64,000 nucleotides of DNA. Origin: Saccharum officinarum (lineage: Eukaryota > Streptophyta > Magnoliopsida > Poales > Poaceae). Under the pieces are notes generated by a model that was not told the origin of the DNA, made no database searches, and saw only the letters and a program-made list of their open reading frames with translations. The DNA lies in assembly GCA_020631735.1 (NCBI GenBank), contig CM036158.1, positions 86,429,421 to 86,493,420 on the forward strand, given 5' to 3'. The translations under genes were made by a program, and so were the position numbers. Shown piece after piece: positions 1 to 9,817 of the stretch. Position 1 is the first letter of the stretch. Each line of letters starts with the position of its first letter.

Positions 1-880
1 TTGTTGCCCCGTTCCCTATGGAGATGTTGGCAAGAGCACGATAAGAGTTAAGGTCATCGTTTATGACGAGTAAAAGGTAGAAAGAGGATATGTGGGCGGT
101 GAGGCCATGTTCATCGACCTCCCCAAGAAATCCAATGCTTCCAAGGGGGAGATCGTTCGAGAAGAGTTTACCAACAAATCTCATGAGTATGAACATGTTT
201 TGGGTCTCGAGATCCTTTAGACCTTTAGGCCCAAGCCAGAAGCCACTAGTGTTCTTAGGGCACAAATTCGTCCCCAGGCAACGAGGCCTTAATAACGAGA
301 TCTTTGAGGCCCAAGCCACTAGTATTCATGGCAAGTATCCTCCCTAATCCAAAAGAAAGCACGACACCTACGGTCAATAGCATTAATAACACCCTTGGGT
401 AGTTTGATGGCCACTATGTAGTGGAGGGGGGGAGAACTAAGGAACGGAGGAGATAATAAGCCTCCCAGTGCAATTGAGTAAAGTGGCACATGATCTAGCA
501 AGGTATTTGTCACAACTAGGAATGAGAGGGTGGCAGTCAACGAAAATGATCTTGTGCGTCTGTAGGGGGGAGCCCAAGGTAAGCCTACGGAAAGGAGCCA
601 ACCAGAGCATGAAGAATGCTCACCATGCGATCACCGATCAACAAAGCTAGGAGGTACATTAATGGGAGGAAAAGAAGTTTTGTGGTAATGGTTGCTAGAC
701 CAGTGGCATTGGCAAAAGCATCAAGGGTGTCCTTAACCAAATGAAATGTTGAAGTAAGGAGGAGAAAAGGGTATCATCTATGTATTGTAGGATGGGGAAT
801 GGGGAGATCATCAATGATAGGGTGTGAAATAGTGCTTTTGGGACATTGGTGCCGCATGAGCAAAGAAGGACATCGACAAC
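1..880 (-). pseudogene. LINE (non-LTR retrotransposon) pol fragment, reverse transcriptase C-terminal part
   Basis: Read on the minus strand, about 880-690 gives a PFPILQYIDDTLFS block, which is the F/YxDD catalytic motif of LINE reverse transcriptase (usual form QYADDT). About 540-319 gives PLHYIVAIKLPKGVINAIDR followed by RAFFWIREDTCHE, typical of the region after the RT domain in plant L1-like elements. About 120-1 gives LANISIGNGATT, matching the IGNG segment further downstream. The pieces lie in different frames and are separated by stops and indels, so this is a dead copy without a 5' part. It runs off the left edge of the window. Family assignment is from motif knowledge; no alignment was possible. 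Confidence 0.75.
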
Positions 881-888
881 CATAATAA

Positions 889-1045
889 CGTGTCGTTTGG
901 ATATTAGGATATAGGGGGTGAGATAGGGACAGGGAAATGAATGATGGCTAAGATTAAATGAGGTATAAAGAACGGATGAATATGATATAATATCTCCTTG
1001 TCTTATCCCAGTCCCAATCCCCATCCCCACCCATTCAAACGTCAC
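889..1045. mobile_element. Possible MITE with ends like GTGTCGTTTGGAT / ATTCAAACGTCAC
   Basis: The left edge reads GTGTCGTTTGGATATTAGG and the right edge CCATTCAAACGTCAC, whose reverse complement GTGACGTTTGAATGG resembles the left edge with two changes. The internal sequence is non-coding. It lies beside or inside the LINE fragment. No clear target duplication was found, so the boundaries are provisional. Confidence 0.35.
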
Positions 1046-1757
1046 CTAAAAAGATAGGGGGAGAGCGGGCCCCCTTGGCTCAAGCCATTGTAGCACATTC
1101 GTCATACTCTCTGGTCTCTTTATGAGGTTACTATATAAAGTCACTCAAGTCTCGTAGACCACAATGTTTAACAGCCAGACTCATACTGTTGTGTTCTTCC
1201 AAAAATGCTCTGTATGATAGCATCTTTGTTTGTTAAAGTCAATATAAACACATTAATGCATGTCGTCAACTTGCCTTACAACTATGAGAGTATTACATCT
1301 TTACTTAGAGTGGGTTGTAGATTACTCTCCTATTTTAACCAACAACTTGACTTTCCCACGTCCTAGTCAAGGGATCTCCAATAAAAAAAAGTTGGAATAT
1401 TACTATGGTGAAACTCATACGGGGCTCATACCCATCCCCTTCGATATATTTTCTATCAAATTTTGTGTAGCCCTTTTCTAAAGTATCTCCTTGATTTTTC
1501 TAAAGGTATCTCCCTCGATATATTTCCTATCACATGATTCACCAGTTCATAAGCCACAACTTTCACTTCGGAGTTTCATGACATACTTCAAGCAATCCTT
1601 AGCACGTTCACTTTGAGAACAACCGCTTTCTTGTCATGTTCATAAGGATACCCAATATTTGTTTTTCAACCACATTCAAGTCCATAAAGGGCTCACAAAG
1701 CAGAAAAAGTTTTGGTTTCATGGTTGACCTCGTCAAAATGGTCTATTCATAAGACCT
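1046..1757. other. Stretch with no recognised gene
   Basis: AT-rich sequence between the LINE and copia fragments. A few short ORFs exist but none matches a family I recognise. It may be further decayed copia sequence, because it directly follows the 3' side of the copia fragment, but I see no diagnostic motif. Confidence 0.4.
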
Positions 1758-2130
1758 TCAAGAAACTGCACCACCACCAAGAAAAGTGAAAGATCTCCAT
1801 GAAACTGCACCACCACCAAAAGTAGACAAATATCCACTTATGATATAAAACTCATCAACATCAGATATCCAGTTCGAAGCACCGCCACCAAAAGTAGACA
1901 CATATCCACTTATGATATAAAACTCATCAACATTAGATATCCAGTTCGAATCACTATAACCTTCCGGCACAGTTAGGTGTCTTAAATAATGAATCTCTCA
2001 TTGTACCTTTGAGTAGCGCAAAACCGTCTCAAGTGCATGCAAATAATCATCACTCGGGTTGGACATGCGCCTACTCAAATTGCTCATAGTAAAAGAGATT
2101 TCTGATATTGTTACGAAAGCTAACTACATG
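1758..2130 (-). pseudogene. Ty1/copia pol fragment, RT/RNase H junction
   Basis: The minus strand encodes SRRMSNPSDDYLHALETVLRY, then GYSDSNWISNVDEFYIISGY and STFGGGAVSWRS. This is the order seen at the start of copia RNase H: a connection segment SxxxSNPxxxHxxALxxVLRY, then GYSDADWxxD with the first catalytic Asp, then SGYVFxLGGGAVSWxS. An internal stop lies after VLRYSKV. The unit NWIS..DEFYIISGY.STFGGGA is present twice in frame. Only about 120 residues remain of a pol protein that normally exceeds 1,000, so it is a fragment. Confidence 0.8.
1810..1955. repeat. 72-bp in-frame tandem duplication inside the copia fragment
   Basis: The segment containing AGTAGACAAATATCCACTTA occurs at 1821 and again (AGTAGACACATATCCACTTA) at 1893. 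The offset is exactly 72 bases or 24 codons, so the RNase H motif is repeated without loss of frame. Confidence 0.85.
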
Positions 2131-2312
2131 GGACTGAGCTAATAATATGAGAGTAGCTCAATTGATATTTTTATATGCTCTTGTTCTTTCGAACAAAAGG
2201 ACCGAGACGTTGCCTTGAGGGAGGGAGGGGATGAATAGGCAATTCCTACAAAATTCGCAACTTAAAGTACAACGGATCAAATAATCTTCCGAAGATGCCC
2301 TAAAAATATTTG
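2131..2312. other. No recognised gene
   Basis: Short non-coding spacer between the copia fragment and the first MITE. No motif recognised. Confidence 0.4.
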
Positions 2313-2587
2313 GGCCTTGTTTAGTTACTCCCGAACTCCTGAATTTGGCAATATGCAAAAAGAAGATTCCCCGTCACATCAAATTTATGGTACATGCATG
2401 AAGTACTAAATATAGACGAAATCAAAAAACTAATTGCACAGTTTGGTTGTACTTTACGAGACGAACGTTTTAAGCCTAATTAGTCAATGGTTGAATAATT
2501 ATTACCAAATACAAACGAATGCTACGGTACACTACAGCGCCAAAGAGTGAATTTGGCGCTGCCAAATTCGGCCAACTAAACATGGCC
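2313..2587. mobile_element. MITE of the GTTTAGTT family (copy 1)
   Basis: It starts GGCCTTGTTTAGTTACTCCC and ends CCAACTAAACATGGCC, an imperfect terminal inverted repeat. Internal signature blocks shared with the other copies are GTACTAAATATAGACGAAAT, CTAATTGCACAGTTTGGTTG, CGAGACGAACGTTTTAAGCC and ACCAAATACAAACGAATGCT. Superfamily is uncertain (PIF/Harbinger-like from size and TIR). Confidence 0.75.
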
Positions 2588-2999
2588 TTGGTTGATCCGC
2601 TTGGAGTGACCCATCTGTCTGAATCGATTTTTGACTGAATCGGGTAGAGATTTCATCAAAGATCACGAGCAAACACCTTTTCCTTTGGCGTAGGGTTCCT
2701 TCGTTTTCTTTTCTGCTCGACTGGCCTGCTGATCCATTCTAGCGAGGGATGGTTGTGATGGAGTGTCTAGGCCATGTAAATTCTAGCACTGGCAAGGCTA
2801 GGCAAAGCTTACAGCCTGCCACAACACGCCATGTCTCTTTCTTTCTTCTCAGACTTTGCTCGGTGCAAGTGCAATACAGAGCGGCGACCGGCGAGTGGAT
2901 GAGTGACCGACTGACCTCGTGACAGGATGCTGCTGCCAGAGCCCAGAAGACTAGAGTCAGCACCAGTTGACAGCGGTACCTGAGCGGTGCCCAACCGGC
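2588..2999. other. Non-coding stretch, no recognised gene
   Basis: Contains only short overlapping minus-strand ORFs (2739-3053) without a recognisable domain. I see no supported gene. Confidence 0.4.
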
Positions 3000-3000
3000 C

Positions 3001-3067
3001 ATGCATTTGAAGGCCCACGGAAGCTCACAATCGCCATGCATTTGAAGGCCCACGGAAGCTCACAATC
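3001..3067. repeat. 35-bp tandem duplication
   Basis: ATGCATTTGAAGGCCCACGG begins at 3001 and again at 3036, and each copy continues through AAGCTCACAATC. The two copies are nearly perfect, indicating a recent local duplication. Confidence 0.9.
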
Positions 3068-3121
3068 TCATGTTCATGTTGAGCACGAGCATGCACTGCA
3101 CTAGTGCACCGGCAGTACCGA

Positions 3122-3381
3122 GGCCTGCTTTAGATTCCCCAATTTGTTCACCAAATTTACTATGCAAAATTTATATTCTTCCATTACATCAAAATGTCGG
3201 TATATACAAGGAGTACTAAATATAGATAAAATAAAAAACTAATTATACAATTTTGTTGTACTTTACGAGACGAACATTTTAAGCATAATTAATCAATGTT
3301 TGGACAATTATTACCAAATAAAAACAAAATTGCTACAGTGTGACGTGACACTTACTATGTAAAGTTTAGATGGGAATCTAA
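3122..3381. mobile_element. MITE of the GTTTAGTT family (copy 2)
   Basis: The left end GGCCTGCTTTAGATTCCCC pairs with the right end GTTTAGATGGGAATCTAAC (TTTAGATTCCC against GGGAATCTAA). The internal blocks GAGTACTAAATATAGATAAA and CGAGACGAACATTTTAAGCA are the same as in copy 1. Confidence 0.7.
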
Positions 3382-3500
3382 CACCCTGTTCGTTTCGCTA
3401 GTTCAGCGGAATCAGCAGCCATCTAACTGTATTTTTATCTCACGATAAATCAGTAAATAGTACTTTCAGCATAATAATCTAGCGAAACGAAACATGCTAT
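3382..3500. mobile_element. Short MITE with CTGTTCGTTTCGCT termini
   Basis: It begins CACCCTGTTCGTTTCGCTAG and ends TCTAGCGAAACGAAACATGC, so CTGTTCGTTTCGCTA pairs with TAGCGAAACGAAACA. It is about 120 bp and non-coding, and abuts the preceding MITE. It resembles the small element at 27752-27854. Confidence 0.65.
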
Positions 3501-4255
3501 AAACAAGGCCGACCTGTGACCCCTCCTGTCACTCCATGCAAGAAACGAGGAACGAAGGGGTCGTCTCGGTCGTCGTCTGTCGTGGTCATCTGCTGGCTCT
3601 CGCCTCTTCTTTTCACATGCTGTACAGGTACTAGCAGTAGATAGGATGTGACGTGGGGTACGTGATCGTGATGGTCTGATGGATGGGTGATGGTTGGTGG
3701 GTGGCGCGGTGACGGTCTGATGGATGGGTGCGAATTTGGGGAGAGCGGGGCGGCCGGACACGACGCGACGCGACGCCGGCCGGGGTATCGGGACGGCCGG
3801 ACACGACGCGATGCGACGCCGGCTGGGGTATCCAGTGCACCGCGCGGGGGACACGGGTGCGACCGTATAGTGATCGGAATCCTCTACTACTCCTTTGGTG
3901 GACAAGAAGGACACGGTAGTAGTCCGGCAAGGTGGAAACGTCCGCGGACAGTAGCGGCCTCCCTCGACAGTGACGGGCTGACGGCCTATTTCCCTTTGGT
4001 GGTGCGCTCCGTCTTTCTTGGTAGCGCGGCGTTGGTGTGAGCAAGGAGATCCCTGATGCAGGGCCGGAGATGGCGAGCATATCCGCGGACACGCCTGTGG
4101 CGAGGACGTGCACAACCAAGACAAGGCCTGTGCGGTTGTGCCGCTGCCGGTCGCAAAAGCTAGGTAGAGTGGCATGTCGTCGTCCGTGAGTGACGCACGC
4201 ACAGCCCCCGACGAATGCCACGTACTACAACACTATCATCATGCTCTTATACAGC
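3501..4255. repeat. GC-rich region with a 42-bp direct repeat
   Basis: CGGCCGGACACGACGCGA is present at about 3751 and again as CGGCCGGACACGACGCGAT at about 3793. Each copy runs through GCGACGCCGGC(C/T)GGGGTATC. A GATGGATGGGTG motif is also repeated at about 3680 and 3720. Long open frames on both strands are explained by GC content. None shows a domain I recognise, so I do not call a gene. Confidence 0.6.
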
Positions 4256-4263
4256 GTGGCAAC
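4256..4263. repeat. Left 8-bp target duplication of the hAT element
   Basis: GTGGCAAC immediately precedes CAGGGCCGTGC. The identical octamer follows the right end at 5085-5092. Confidence 0.9.
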
Positions 4264-5084
4264 CAGGGCCGTGCACGAGGGTGTGCAGCCTGTACGTCCG
4301 TACAGGGCCCCAGATTTATAGGGCCTCAAAAAAATAAGCCCAATAGTAGAAGATCCTATCTATTCTAGTGAGGACAGAGCAGCAGAACGCCAGTTCGAGT
4401 CCGCAGCCCTTGCGGCGGCTTCGCGTGCATGGCGACGGCGCGACGCTTCGTGTTCATCTGATCATCTCGTCTCCCATCTCCAGCCGGCGATCGTCACTCG
4501 TCACTTCATCTAGCAAGCAGTTAGCAGTGAAGCAGGCACCAACGATAGGAACCAGGAAGAGGTCCATGCGGAGGCCCCTGCAGGATTGAAGGTATTGTTT
4601 TTTTTTCAATTCCATCCGTATTGTATTAATTAAATCCTTCGTATGAAAGTCTACTAGTCTAGAACTGCTTGTATAATTTTAATTTTATTCTTTTCATCTT
4701 TTGAAGCCATGTCTTCTACAAATCGATCTAGAAAATATGAATCCGGTTACCAAAAGCATAAGAAGAAACATTAAAGAATTGAGGAGTTAACTCAGTCTCA
4801 GAAAGGAGCAATGGATAGATTTGTTATAAAAGAATCAAACGTGCATTCAGGTAATGAGGCAGAGGCCGTTGATCTTGGTCCTGCACTTGATAGTAATATT
4901 GAAAATGATCTTAGAGATGGCCAGACAGGGACAGAAAATAATGGTGAGCTTCAGGAAGTTCCTATTAATAACACAGATGTTGAAACAGATAATGACGGTG
5001 ATAACAGTGAGGATATTTGAAACTTTGATTGAGGCCTCACTTAGAGCTTCGAACAGGGTCTATAAATCTGACGGCACGGCCCTG
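4264..5084 (+). mobile_element. Non-autonomous hAT element, complete with TIRs and 8-bp TSD
   Basis: The left end is CAGGGCCGTGCACGAGG. The right end GGCACGGCCCTG is the inverted copy (CAGGGCCGTGCC). The element is 821 bp and flanked by perfect GTGGCAAC duplications. CAGGG ends plus an 8-bp duplication are diagnostic of hAT elements. It contains the first part of a transposase gene only, so it is an internally deleted derivative of an autonomous element. Confidence 0.9.
4709..5020 (+). pseudogene. N-terminal fragment of an hAT transposase (TTF / zinc-finger MYM-like class)
   Basis: The frame starting with ATG at 4709 reads RKYESGYQKHKKK, then a TAA stop at about 4774, then RIEELTQSQKGAMDRFVIKE and an acidic stretch ending ...DNDGDNSEDI before a stop. 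A basic R-K-Y-x-S-G-x-x-K segment followed by IEELxxSQKGAMDKFxxK is the usual start of plant hAT transposases annotated as TTF-type zinc finger/hAT dimerisation proteins. The zinc-finger, catalytic RNase H-fold and dimerisation regions are missing. Recognition is from family knowledge. Confidence 0.7.
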
Positions 5085-5092
5085 GTGGCAAC
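5085..5092. repeat. Right 8-bp target duplication of the hAT element
   Basis: GTGGCAAC follows the right terminus CGGCCCTG, identical to 4256-4263. Confidence 0.9.
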
Positions 5093-5538
5093 CATGGCCG
5101 ACGTGCGTAGCTTGAGGTGTAGGTGTCGGCAGCTGTAGCGGAAGCCAGGCGGCGAGTTGTCCGCGCCAAGTATATAGGGTGCATCAAGGTTGAGGGAACA
5201 GGTCCTCCTAATGCAGAATTGGCCAAGGAAGCCACTTGGTAATAAGGACATCACTCCTTTACATGTACACCAACACACACCACTTCTCAAGTTGATATAC
5301 ATGGCACAATTACTAGAGCTTGAGCGTGATATTAAGTCTCCAGATGATAATTCAGAGTCAATCCAAGAAGATTCCAAGTAACCACGTTAATCTGTTAAGT
5401 CGATTATCAACAACAACAACAACAAAAATAGTTATGTCAAATAGGAACGATTAAACGAAGTATTCTTGAAACCCAAAGAGGCACCTATCTTAATTAGTCG
5501 ATTGTTCTGTTTACGTAACAATAATGATATGATGCAGG
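5093..5538. other. Unassigned sequence, possible coding remnant
   Basis: A short plus frame around 5155-5250 reads AKYIGCIKVEGTGPPNAELA before two stops. Another short frame (5190-5381) ends in an acidic stretch. I cannot assign either. A (CAA)n run lies at 5410-5425. This is the sequence into which the hAT element inserted. Confidence 0.3.
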
Positions 5539-6547
5539 CATCCATCTGTCCGGATGTTGTGCGTCCGCACTCCGCTTTATCTAGCGTCGCTCATCAGTCC
5601 GCTTCTCTAAAAAAAGACAGCCCTGCTCCCTTCTCCGGCCCGAGGATGCTTGTCATGGCCTTCTCTAGCGTGGTGGCGCCGCATCCACCCTCATCACGTG
5701 CTGCTCCGCGCTCCTTCTCTCGCGCCCCATTCACCTCGCCCGTCACGGAAGGGTAGGCAGGAGGCCTATGCCTGCGGCTATGCTTGGGGGAGGCCTGCGC
5801 CTGCGCCCCCATCCACCTCGCACCGTCGGCAAGAAGGAGAGGTCTGCACCTGCACCTAGGTGTACGCTGGGCTGTTGACGTCCCCCTGACCCGAGCTTGC
5901 AGGCTATCGCAGTTCCCCTCCAGGTAGGCCGTGACCACCAGCGATGCTGTGTTTTAAATGTTTCAGACGTTTCGGACTTTTTGTTTCCAAGTGTTTTATT
6001 TGGACGTTGCAAAAGTAGATTTGGATGTTGCATATGTTTTCAAGTTTTTCAGGCGTTTTCGATTTATATTTCAAATGTTTCATCTGAATGTTGCAAAAAT
6101 AGATTGAGTTGTTGCATATGTTGCAATGGCAATATACGCATGTTGCAAGCCTATATTTCAATTGTTTCATGTGTTTTACATGTTTATTTCAAATTTTCAT
6201 CTAGATGTTTTAAAAGTTGATCTTGTGTTGCACATGTTGCAATGGCATACACATATGTGTCATGTGTTCCATTCGCCTTTAGACGTCTGTTGCATATGTT
6301 TCATCTAGACGTTTCAAATGTGGATAAGGTGTTACACATGCTACAATAGCGCCGGTGGCTAGTGGAGGGGCCTACCGCAGGGATTCGGCTTCTACCTTGC
6401 GCCTTTCTTGCGTGGCGCGCCTCGCCCTCTCCCCTTTCCCTCCCCTCCCTTCCCTTCCCCCCATCTCGCCATGGCAGTTGAAGCTTGACCTGAGCGAGAT
6501 GGGCGTAGGGCGAGTGGGAGTTCCGTCCGGATGGATGCCGCCTCCGG
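5539..6547. mobile_element. Candidate ~1 kb repeat element with GCATCCATC termini
   Basis: The left edge GGCATCCATCTGTCCGGATG pairs with the right edge TCCGTCCGGATGGATGCC, whose reverse complement is GGCATCCATCCGGACGGA. Between them are a GC-rich part (5560-5900), an AT-rich repeat array built on TGTTGCA (5940-6340) and another GC-rich part. Similar architecture is common in grass repeats. I am unsure of the superfamily. Confidence 0.4.
5940..6345. repeat. Degenerate tandem array of TGTTGCA / TTTCAxxTGTTT units
   Basis: Motifs of the type GGATGTTGCA, GAATGTTGCAAAA, GAGTTGTTGCATATGTTGCA and GCATGTTGCA alternate with TTTCAxxTGTTTC-like segments every 20-40 bases. Divergence between units is high, so this is an old array. 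The short ORFs across it have no recognisable content. Confidence 0.7.
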
Positions 6548-6817
6548 AGCGGGATAGAAGGAGTTGCGTGCATCGCGATAGGGAACGGGTTGCAGGCGCG
6601 ACCGTTCGTCTGGACATATACACGTAGTAGTCTTTGTATTGTGCGTATAAGCGTATTCTCGACATATATAAACGAAATACTGAACATCCACCAGGAATTT
6701 AGTTGAGCAATATGAGTTTAATTTGACCATTTTCTAAAGCAGCCACTACATAGAGGCATAGAGTTACAAATCTTTTATTTTTAGAAGTAGAAAACTTAAA
6801 GGCAGCAGTTCAGTCCC

Positions 6818-7520
6818 ATAAGAGCGTCTCCAGGAGTACTACCTAAAACACACTACCTATTTCTCTATTTAGGTAGCCACTCATTTTTATACTACCTATA
6901 TTTTGCTCCCAACTCCAACATTACTGCCTAAAACATGGCTCCTAAATTCATTCTAGCAGTCGATGACATATGGGACCCACGTGTCATCCTCTTCTTCTTT
7001 GTAGGCATCGACAGCTCGACCATCAACAGATTGCCACCAGGGAGGGGAGTTGCCGGAGCATTGGCGGGATTGCTGGAGCGCTGCCGGGGAGCCGTGCCCG
7101 GCCGGGAAGCCAGGAATTGCCATGGCCGGAGCAGAGAGCCGCGCTGGATGAGGGCGCCACCGGGGAAGGCAACCTGCCACACCGGTGACCGGAGCAGAGC
7201 CGCGCCATGGCCAGGTAGGGCTGCTAAGGAGGTCTGTCGGGAAGCCACCAGGGAGGGCTGCTAGGGAAGCTGTCGAGGAGCGCCGCCGGGAAACCGCCGG
7301 GGAGGAGCGCTTGGGAGGTCCGCCGCCGCGAAGGTCCACCGCTGGGGAGGGCCGAGCGACAGGGAGGAAGCCTGCAGGCGGCGTCGCTGAGCGGTTCCGA
7401 GTGTGCGCGAGAGGAAAGAGAGGAAGGAAAAAATAGGTAGGATGATTTATTGGCTCAATAGATGTAGGTAGTGAGAGAAGAAATTTGTTAGATCAATATA
7501 AATATGTAGTCTAATAGTTA
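6818..7520. repeat. GC-rich, repeat-structured block, unidentified
   Basis: It begins with TCTCCAGGAGTACTACCTAA, similar to the GAGCATCTCC edges of some grass elements. Between 7020 and 7400 there are imperfect repeats of the type GCCGCCGGGGAGGAGCG / GCCACCGGGGAAGGC. Open frames on both strands follow from the absence of AT-rich stops. I see no domain and do not call a gene. Confidence 0.35.
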
Positions 7521-7728
7521 GCCTGCTGAAATGTATTTTTTTTTACCTCCAATATATATATATATAGAGGGTGCATCTTTTATACTCCCGGGAGCAGTTA
7601 CTCCCTTCATAATATGCCACTCGATTCTATCCATATGAGCTAATCGGGTCTGTGCAGAGTAGGATCCGATAAGTAACGTCTTGCATCTGATGTGCCTCGG
7701 TGGATAACTTTGTATATTCAGAAACAAA

Positions 7729-7893
7729 ATAAATTATTTAATTATTTGGGAGTATGTAAACATGCGTAGTATCATTTTTTATTTAATTATTTGGGAGTAT
7801 GTATACGTACGTAGTAAATTATTTAATTATTTGGAAGTATGTATACATACGTTGAAAATTATTTAATTATTTGGGAGTATGTGTACGTACGTA
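7729..7893. repeat. Four-copy tandem repeat, TTATTTAATTATTTGGGAGTATG unit type
   Basis: Four copies of a unit with core TTTAATTATTTGGGAGTATG start near 7734, 7781, 7820 and 7858. Each is followed by a variable palindromic segment such as TATACGTACGTA or TATACATACGT. Spacing is 38-48 bases. Confidence 0.85.
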
Positions 7894-8034
7894 CATCTAT
7901 GCCGAGTAATGAGATTACATTACTCGGAGAGAAAAATTATAATACTGTAGTAGTATGAAATATACTTGCACCGGGAAAATGTAGAACAAACTTTGTTAAA
8001 AATAATGTAGAACAATGTATTGCCACTACTATAA

Positions 8035-8280
8035 TCTAAAAACGTATCCAGTGATACAACCATATTCAAGGAAGTATCGAATGATACCTTAATTTATAAA
8101 AAAAGTATTCGATGATACTCTTCTGTGATATAAAGTATCTAAACATACTCTTCTTTCAAAGTATCTAAACATACTCATCTGTGACAAAGTATCTGAACAT
8201 ACACACTTCTTTGAAAAAAAATATCTAAACATACTCTTCTCTGAAACATAGTATCCAAAAATACTCTTTTTAATTCACAG
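8035..8280. repeat. Array of short palindromic AGTATCnnAnnATACT units
   Basis: Seven or more small inverted motifs follow one another: AGTATCGAATGATACC, GTATTCGATGATACTC, AGTATCTAAACATACTC (three times), AGTATCTGAACATACAC and AGTATCCAAAAATACTC. They are linked by TTCTnTGAAA-like spacers. The repeat period is about 25-40 bases. Confidence 0.8.
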
Positions 8281-9059
8281 TGACTATCGACAAGTGTAGA
8301 GAAGGAAAGACCGCCGCCGCCACCAGACACAAGGAGAGAACGCCTTGTATCCAAGATAAGATGATTTGATTTAAGTAGTAATGCGATAGCAACAAGATCA
8401 ATGGAATCAACCGGATCTGCAATCTGCAAAGATAAGCCTCCTATCCGGATCTGCAATCTGCAAGGATATTAAATTGGAATTAACAAATCGATCACAACAA
8501 GACGGATTAGTGGATTCAGATGGAAACAAGCAACACGGGTGAGCAACACAGAAGACAGACGGGGGGCTAGGCGCTCTTGATCAGAAAACAAGCCACACGA
8601 GTAAGCAAGAGATTTGCCTACGGATTGACATCGAATTAAATGAGAAACACACGAATGGATGGATGGTACTGTAATCGGCAATCCCCTGTTCGTTGTCGAC
8701 TCAGCGCATGAGAACAGAGGCGTTGCTCGAGTTGGATAAGCCCGCCTGGCCAGCGGAGGCGGCGCACACGGCCTAGCGCGATCCGTTCGGCAGATACGCG
8801 CGGGCCTGGCCGCGCCACCGTCGCTGGGGCCACCGAGCGTGCTGGCCTGGCCTCTCACCGCCGTCGGGGGGCGCAGAGCACGCTGGAGGGGAAGAAGGTC
8901 CACCGTCGCGCTCGAGGGATGATCTAGCGTGCACCAGCTCGTCGGCGACAGGAAGTGGATGAGCGAATTAGTATTCTGTATGCGAAGATGAACTGGCTAG
9001 ATGAGGACGAAGACGCAGTCAGCCATCATTTGTTTGGAGGCATAGCAATCCAATGTTCA
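8281..9059. other. Non-coding flank of the Helitron candidate
   Basis: Contains a short direct repeat (CCGGATCTGCAATCTGCAA at about 8411 and 8451) and a GC-rich segment at 8690-8910. The open frames there have no recognised domain. ACAGGAAGTGGATGAGCG at about 8948 is the left member of a pair of direct repeats that flank the Helitron. Confidence 0.45.
8948..8980. repeat. Left copy of a ~33-bp direct repeat flanking the Helitron candidate
   Basis: The copy starts ACAGGAAGTGGATGAGCGAA and ends TTAGTATTCTGTA. The same string occurs at about 12325-12357, just past the Helitron 3' end. The left copy lies about 80 bases outside the proposed 5' end. Confidence 0.9.
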
Positions 9060-9223
9060 TCTCTACTATAATGGACCAATCAAAATTATACTAGGTCCCC
9101 CAAGAAAACGTCCCCCGCTGAGAGCCTCTAACCATTGCGCACCCAAAAAAATACACACAGAAATTCATCTCTATTAAAATCAAGGGCTCATAAAACATCT
9201 AAATCAAATTCGATGGCCACGAT

Positions 9224-9787
9224 TTGATGTGTGATGCCAGGCTTCTCACCCGCGCTTCTCACCCTCGTGCACTCCGCCCACGCTCCCCGCACCCACGCGC
9301 GGCATGCCAGGTTCGAACCCTGTCTCCGATTGAATTTTTCTGGAGAAAAAACGCTTCCTCTCAGGCTCTCACGGAGTCACAGTTATACCCGCACGTCTCC
9401 CCCATTGCAAGCCTCTCTTCTCCCCGTCGCCCTCCTCTATCTCTCTCCCTTCCAGATCCGCGTCATGGGTGGATCCACGCAGCCGAACATGGCAACTGCA
9501 CTGACGGCGGCATGATTGGGCCACGTTGCGTCGGGCGTCTCCACCACTCAGATCTGCTTGAGCTCTACCGCGGCCGGCGCGAGGTGCACGACGCATTCGC
9601 GGCAGCAGCGACAACTGGGGATGAGGACGCGACCACTTGGGTGTTCGACCACCACAACGTCGTCTTCTCCTTCTGCTCCCTCATGGCTGCGAACGCCAGC
9701 CGCAAAGATTTCACCTTCGATTTCGCCGGAGACGAGGACGAGGACGACAATGAGCTCCTGGCCGAGCCTCCGGGTGCCCAGATATAG
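9224..9787 (+). pseudogene. Unassigned coding-like segment upstream of the PP2A fragment
   Basis: A 187-codon open frame with moderately codon-like composition ends in an acidic stretch (FAGDEDEDDNELLAEPP) and a TAG just before the PP2A exon. I do not recognise any domain. It may be an additional captured exon, or leader sequence of the PP2A donor gene. It contains GGTTCGAACCC at 9310-9320, a B-box-like string without a recognisable tRNA around it. Confidence 0.3.
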
Positions 9788-9817
9788 GGTTCCATCCGCG
9801 GCAAGACAACCAACACC

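Noticed and set aside
3450..4221. 250- and 196-codon minus-strand ORFs
   Set aside because: Region has direct repeats and high GC, both strands are open, and no domain is visible.
6928..7436. Several 60-130 codon ORFs on both strands
   Set aside because: GC-rich repetitive sequence without stop codons. No recognisable domain and no consistent frame.
9300..9340. tRNA gene or tRNA-derived SINE (GGTTCGAACCC B-box)
   Set aside because: No A-box at the right distance and no cloverleaf arms. A single B-box-like string is not enough.
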